A DNA stretch of 43,110 bases from CAZMCC01 sp964564695. GTDB lineage: Bacteria > Planctomycetota > Phycisphaerae > Phycisphaerales > UBA1924. Both the position numbers and the translations under genes were made by a program. The stretch lies in assembly GCA_964564695.1 (NCBI GenBank), contig CAZMCC010000020.1, positions 1 to 43,110 of the forward strand, written 5' to 3'. Below, in pieces: positions 40,288-43,110 of this stretch; position 1 is the stretch's first letter; the number at the start of each line of letters is the position of its first letter. The notes below the pieces were generated by a model. It was not told the origin of the DNA. It searched no databases and saw only the letters and a list, made by a program, of their open reading frames with translations.

Positions 40288-40641
40288 TTACGACGCCAGC
40301 GCCACGTCCACGCTCGCCACGATCTTGAAGACCATGTCCAGACGGGCGATCTCGAAGATCGACTTCACGCGGGCCGTCGGCGCCGCCAGGATCATCTTCG
40401 ACCGCTGGTCCCGCGCGATCTTCATCGCCTCGACCAGCGTCGCCACGCCCGACGAATCCATGTACGGCACGCCCGACAGATCAATGATCAATGTCGCGGG
40501 CTTGGCCGCCTGAACCTGCTTGAGCGCCTGGCGCAGCGTCGGCGACGCGTTGAGGTCGACATCCCCCATCGGCGAAACGACAACCGCCGGCCCCTTCGAG
40601 TCCCATTTCACTTTCAGCGTGTCGGATGCGATCTCAGGCAT
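40288..40641 (-). CDS. STAS-domain protein (anti-sigma factor antagonist type)
   Basis: A 117-residue single STAS domain: VVVSPMGDVDLNASPTLRQA, then TLIIDLSGVPYMDSSGVATL with the serine that is phosphorylated in SpoIIAA/RsbV homologues, and AAPTARVKSIFEIARLDMVF. Such proteins bind an RsbW-type kinase when unphosphorylated. Its start overlaps the end of the RsbW-like gene by eight bases, so the two are co-translated. Downstream by 66 bases is mlaE; in the Mla system a STAS protein (MlaB) binds the ATPase, so this one could instead, or also, act on lipid transport. Confidence 0.9.
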   Translation of the reverse strand: MPEIASDTLKVKWDSKGPAVVVSPMGDVDLNASPTLRQALKQVQAAKPATLIIDLSGVPYMDSSGVATLVEAMKIARDQRSKMILAAPTARVKSIFEIARLDMVFKIVASVDVALAS

Positions 40642-41122
40642 GCTCGGGCTCCTGGCGTCGTTTGATCATCGTCAGGCGCATGCCCACGGCGGGCGTTCCG
40701 TTGAGGCTTTCACGCCGCTCGTACTTCACTTCGTCCATCACCGCTTTGATGATGTGCACCCCGAGGCCGCCCGGACGAACTTCCTCCAGATTGCGGCTCT
40801 TAATCTGCTCGGGGTCCACCTGCCGGGCCTCATCCTCGATGACGATCTTCAGCGCCTGCGTCGGGTTGCCCGCCGGCACGCCCGGCTGCGCCACGCCGCC
40901 GAGAGGAACCAGCCCGATCCAGATCGGCCGGTCCGACGCCTTCTGGTACCCGTGACGAATCACGTTGCACAGGGCTTCGTCCACGGCCAGGGCGATGTGC
41001 CCGCACGCCTCGTCCGAGAATCCCAGGCGCCGCGCGACGGATGAGACCATCTCACGAGCCCCGCTCAAATAAAGCGGGTTGCTCATCATCTCGATCCGGA
41101 TCTCCGAGCGTTCGGTGCTCAA
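40634..41122 (-). CDS. RsbW-like serine kinase / anti-sigma factor
   Basis: A 162-residue GHKL-type ATPase: ARRLGFSDEACGHIALAVDE, N-box Glu/Asn in DEALCNVIRHGY, LKIVIEDEARQVDPEQIKSR, and the G-box RPGGLGVHIIKAVMDEVKYE. RsbW/SpoIIAB proteins bind a sigma factor or other target and phosphorylate the STAS partner. The TTG at 41120-41122 is chosen as start because it overlaps the stop of the upstream HEAT gene (TTGA) and keeps the first strand (SEIRIEMMSNPLYL) that the fold needs; an ATG at 41089 would trim it. No sigma factor gene lies nearby. Confidence 0.85.
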   Translation of the reverse strand: MSTERSEIRIEMMSNPLYLSGAREMVSSVARRLGFSDEACGHIALAVDEALCNVIRHGYQKASDRPIWIGLVPLGGVAQPGVPAGNPTQALKIVIEDEARQVDPEQIKSRNLEEVRPGGLGVHIIKAVMDEVKYERRESLNGTPAVGMRLTMIKRRQEPEHA

Positions 41123-41586
41123 GGTCTGTGATCCGTCTCCCCACCGCCCCCGCCACCATTCCCCCCAGCCGCCCCCCCACCACGGCCCCCGGCCGTCACC
41201 CCGCCCTCTTTCCATCGGTCATTCCCTCCCCCCACACCGTACTCCTCACGATACCACGCCTCCCAGCGATCGACAGCCTCGCGCCGAATTCGCTCCGGAT
41301 CCGCCGGGTCATAGCCCAGGCGCTCGCCCGTGATCTTGTCGAGCGAGGCAATCGCAAACACCCGCACCGCGGGGTCGTCGCTCTCAAGCAGGGCGATCAA
41401 CTCGCTGATTTCCTTCGGGTCGTGGCGCCGGCTCGCCGCCCCCATCGCCTCGATGCGGGCCGACGGCACCGGCGACTCCAGGTCGGGCTTCGGCCCCGAC
41501 GAGCAGCCGCCCAGCCACGCCCCTCCCACGCCCCCACCCACACTCAGGGCGCAGACTGTCAGCGCAATTTCACACCGGCGGGACAT
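41119..41586 (-). CDS. Small HEAT-like lipoprotein
   Basis: A 155-residue protein with signal peptide and lipobox AWLGGC (Cys about residue 28). The mature part has one HEAT-type helical pair (SARIEAMGAASRRHDPKEIS; ELIALLESDDPAVRVFAIAS) followed by LDKITGERLGYDPADPERIR and REAVDRWEAWYREEYG, a pattern frequent in planctomycete lipoproteins. The last 30 residues are Gly-rich and low in complexity. The start at 41586 begins the signal peptide. First gene of the operon with the RsbW-like, STAS and mlaE genes; a sensory or tethering role is only a guess. Confidence 0.75.
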   Translation of the reverse strand: MSRRCEIALTVCALSVGGGVGGAWLGGCSSGPKPDLESPVPSARIEAMGAASRRHDPKEISELIALLESDDPAVRVFAIASLDKITGERLGYDPADPERIRREAVDRWEAWYREEYGVGGGNDRWKEGGVTAGGRGGGAAGGNGGGGGGETDHRP

Positions 41587-41682
41587 GGTCGCATCGTACC
41601 GCTTCCCCCACCGGCCCGCCCCCTCCAAGCGGCCCTGCTCGCCCCGGGCTTGAAAATGGTCAAAGGGTGGGGACGATCATCT

Positions 41683-43110
41683 ATGGCGACCGCCCCCACT
41701 TTGACCCCCGCGCACAGCCCCTCTCCGAGTCAGCCCCAGACCCCCGGCGCGCTCCCGTCCGACCAGGCCGTGGCGGTCCTCGATTTCGGCGGCCAGACCG
41801 CCCAGCTCATCGCGCGCCGCGTCCGCGAGGCCGGCGTCTTCTCCTTCCTCATCGACCCCGAGATCCCCGCCGACAAGCTCGCCGCCATGAAGCCCCGCGG
41901 CATCATCCTCTCCGGCGGTCCCTCCAGCGTCTACGACCCCGGCGCCCCGCGCTGCGATGAACGCATCTTCGACCTGGGCATCCCCGTCCTGGGCATCTGC
42001 TACGGCATGCAGCTCGCCTGCCAGATGTTCGGCGCCACCATCAAGCCCTCCTCCCACCGCGAGTTCGGACAGGCCGGCCTCGACGTCCGCTCGCGCGTCG
42101 GCCTCCTCAAAACCGTCCCCGAGCGCACCACCGTCTGGATGTCCCACGGCGACCAGGTCGACGCCTCCACCATCACGAAGCTCAAGATGGAAGTCCTCGC
42201 GACGACCCCCACCTCGCCCTACGCCGCGGTCCGCGGGACCAAGCCCGGCTTCACCTTCTACGGCCTGCTCTTCCACCCCGAAGTCACCCACACGCCCCAC
42301 GGCGCCGAGGTCATCCAGAACTTCCTCTTCGACGTCTGCGGCTGCACGCCCACGTGGCGCATGAGCGACTTCATGACGCAGTCGGTCGATCGCGCCCGCA
42401 AGCAGATCGGCTCGGGCCGTGTGGTCTGCGGCCTGTCCGGCGGCGTCGACTCCGCCGTGTGCGCCGCGCTGCTGCACAAGGCCATCGGCGACCAGCTCCA
42501 GTGCGTCTTCGTCGACACCGGCCTGCTCCGCAAGAACGAGCGGGAAATGGTCGAGTCCACGTTCCGCGACCACTTCCACATGAAACTTCGTGTCGTGGAT
42601 GCGGAGCGCGAGTTCCTCGGCGATCTCGCCGGCATCACCGACCCCCAGGAGAAGCGCCGTCGCATCGGCCACCGCTTCATCGACGTCTTCAAGGAAGCCG
42701 CGAAGGACATCCGCGATGCCCACTTCCTCGCCCAGGGCACGCTCTACCCCGACGTGATCGAGTCCGGCCACGGCCTCGCCGGCAAGTCCGCCAACATCAA
42801 GCTCCACCACAACGTCGGCGGCCTCCCCGAAGACCTCGGCTTCGAGCTCGTCGAGCCCCTCCGAGACCTCTTCAAGGACGAGGTCCGCACCCTGGGCAAG
42901 GTCCTGGGCCTCCCCGAACACCTCGTGTGGCGTCACCCCTTCCCCGGCCCCGGCCTGGCGGTGCGTGTGCTGGGCGAAGTCACCCGCGAGAAGCTCGACG
43001 TGCTCCGCGAGTGCGACCAGATCCTGCTCGACGAGATCACCTCGGCCGGGCTTTATCGCCAGACCAGCCAGACCTTCGCCGTCCTGACCCCGCTCCGCAC
43101 CGTCGGCGTG
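41683..43110 (+). CDS. guaA: GMP synthase (glutamine-hydrolysing), 3' end beyond the window
   Basis: GuaA converts XMP to GMP with ATP and ammonia from glutamine. The visible 476 residues start with a Pro/Thr-rich leader of about 27 residues, then a class I amidotransferase domain (VAVLDFGGQTAQLIARRVRE; nucleophile Cys106 in GICYGMQLA; FHPEVTHTPHG) and the ATP-pyrophosphatase domain with the PP-loop SGGVDS (252-257), the QGTLYPDVIES segment, NVGGLP and HPFPGPGLAVRVLGE. Roughly 40-50 residues of the dimerisation domain should lie past the window end. The ATG at 41683 is the first in frame. Divergent from the HEAT lipoprotein operon. Confidence 0.97.
   Translation, partial: MATAPTLTPAHSPSPSQPQTPGALPSDQAVAVLDFGGQTAQLIARRVREAGVFSFLIDPEIPADKLAAMKPRGIILSGGPSSVYDPGAPRCDERIFDLGIPVLGICYGMQLACQMFGATIKPSSHREFGQAGLDVRSRVGLLKTVPERTTVWMSHGDQVDASTITKLKMEVLATTPTSPYAAVRGTKPGFTFYGLLFHPEVTHTPHGAEVIQNFLFDVCGCTPTWRMSDFMTQSVDRARKQIGSGRVVCGLSGGVDSAVCAALLHKAIGDQLQCVFVDTGLLRKNEREMVESTFRDHFHMKLRVVDAEREFLGDLAGITDPQEKRRRIGHRFIDVFKEAAKDIRDAHFLAQGTLYPDVIESGHGLAGKSANIKLHHNVGGLPEDLGFELVEPLRDLFKDEVRTLGKVLGLPEHLVWRHPFPGPGLAVRVLGEVTREKLDVLRECDQILLDEITSAGLYRQTSQTFAVLTPLRTVGV

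Overview
The window reads as a chromosomal segment of a high-GC planctomycete, most likely of the class Phycisphaerae. The evidence is several prepilin-like proteins with a FTLIELLVVIAI-type leader, an exported protein with the planctomycete LExLESRTL N-terminal motif, Gram-negative lipid A and heptose genes (lpxI, lpxK, hldE), many lipoproteins, and intergenic space full of palindromic repeats. No rRNA, tRNA or CRISPR array was seen.

Layout. 1-1.6 kb: the end of an unidentified gene, a small zinc-ribbon protein and lpxI. 1.6-6.1 kb: a tlyA-like rRNA methyltransferase with a palindrome inserted in frame, then a two-gene AAA+ ATPase/subtilisin-like protease unit that matches the IetAS defence or toxin-antitoxin type. 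6.1-6.85 kb: a gene-free stretch holding an array of hairpin repeats. 6.85-11.7 kb (minus strand): a DUF2314 lipoprotein, a Kelch protein and a large PD40/TolB-like surface protein. 11.9-13.8 kb: rpsP-trmD-rplS with terminators. 13.96-16.1 kb (minus strand): type II secretion accessory genes (gspL-like, gspM-like, TPR lipoprotein), two of which look frameshifted. 16.2-17.25 kb: a truncated RHS fragment. 17.5-21.8 kb: a secretin with extra C-terminal domains and a TPR lipoprotein. 21.9-24.6 kb (minus strand): lpxK-hldE. 24.7-32.3 kb (plus strand): purQ, nuoA, an EAL/CBS/degenerate GGDEF protein, a DUF2752 membrane protein, two lipoproteins, a glycosyltransferase-like protein, a low-molecular-weight phosphatase and a prepilin-like protein. 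32.5-34.5 kb (minus strand): a transglutaminase-like protein and scpB. 34.6-35.0 kb: hicAB. 35.1-41.6 kb (minus strand): a serA-like dehydrogenase, two paralogous prepilin-like proteins, and an operon of HEAT lipoprotein, RsbW-like kinase, STAS protein and MlaE permease. From 41.7 kb: guaA, cut by the window end.

The most unusual signal is not a gene. At least two families of short palindromes recur through the window, with conserved apical loops (GCTTTG in one, GCRAGC in the other) and conserved outer flanks but stems whose two arms change together from copy to copy. Some sit in tandem next to the IetAS-like pair, some form likely terminators, and some have been absorbed in frame into coding sequence (both ends of lpxK; a related-looking inverted repeat inside tlyA).

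The secretion genes, prepilins, lipoproteins and exported proteins describe an elaborate cell envelope. The partner-switch pair beside MlaE suggests regulated envelope lipid transport. The IetAS-like pair and HicAB are the accessory conflict systems.
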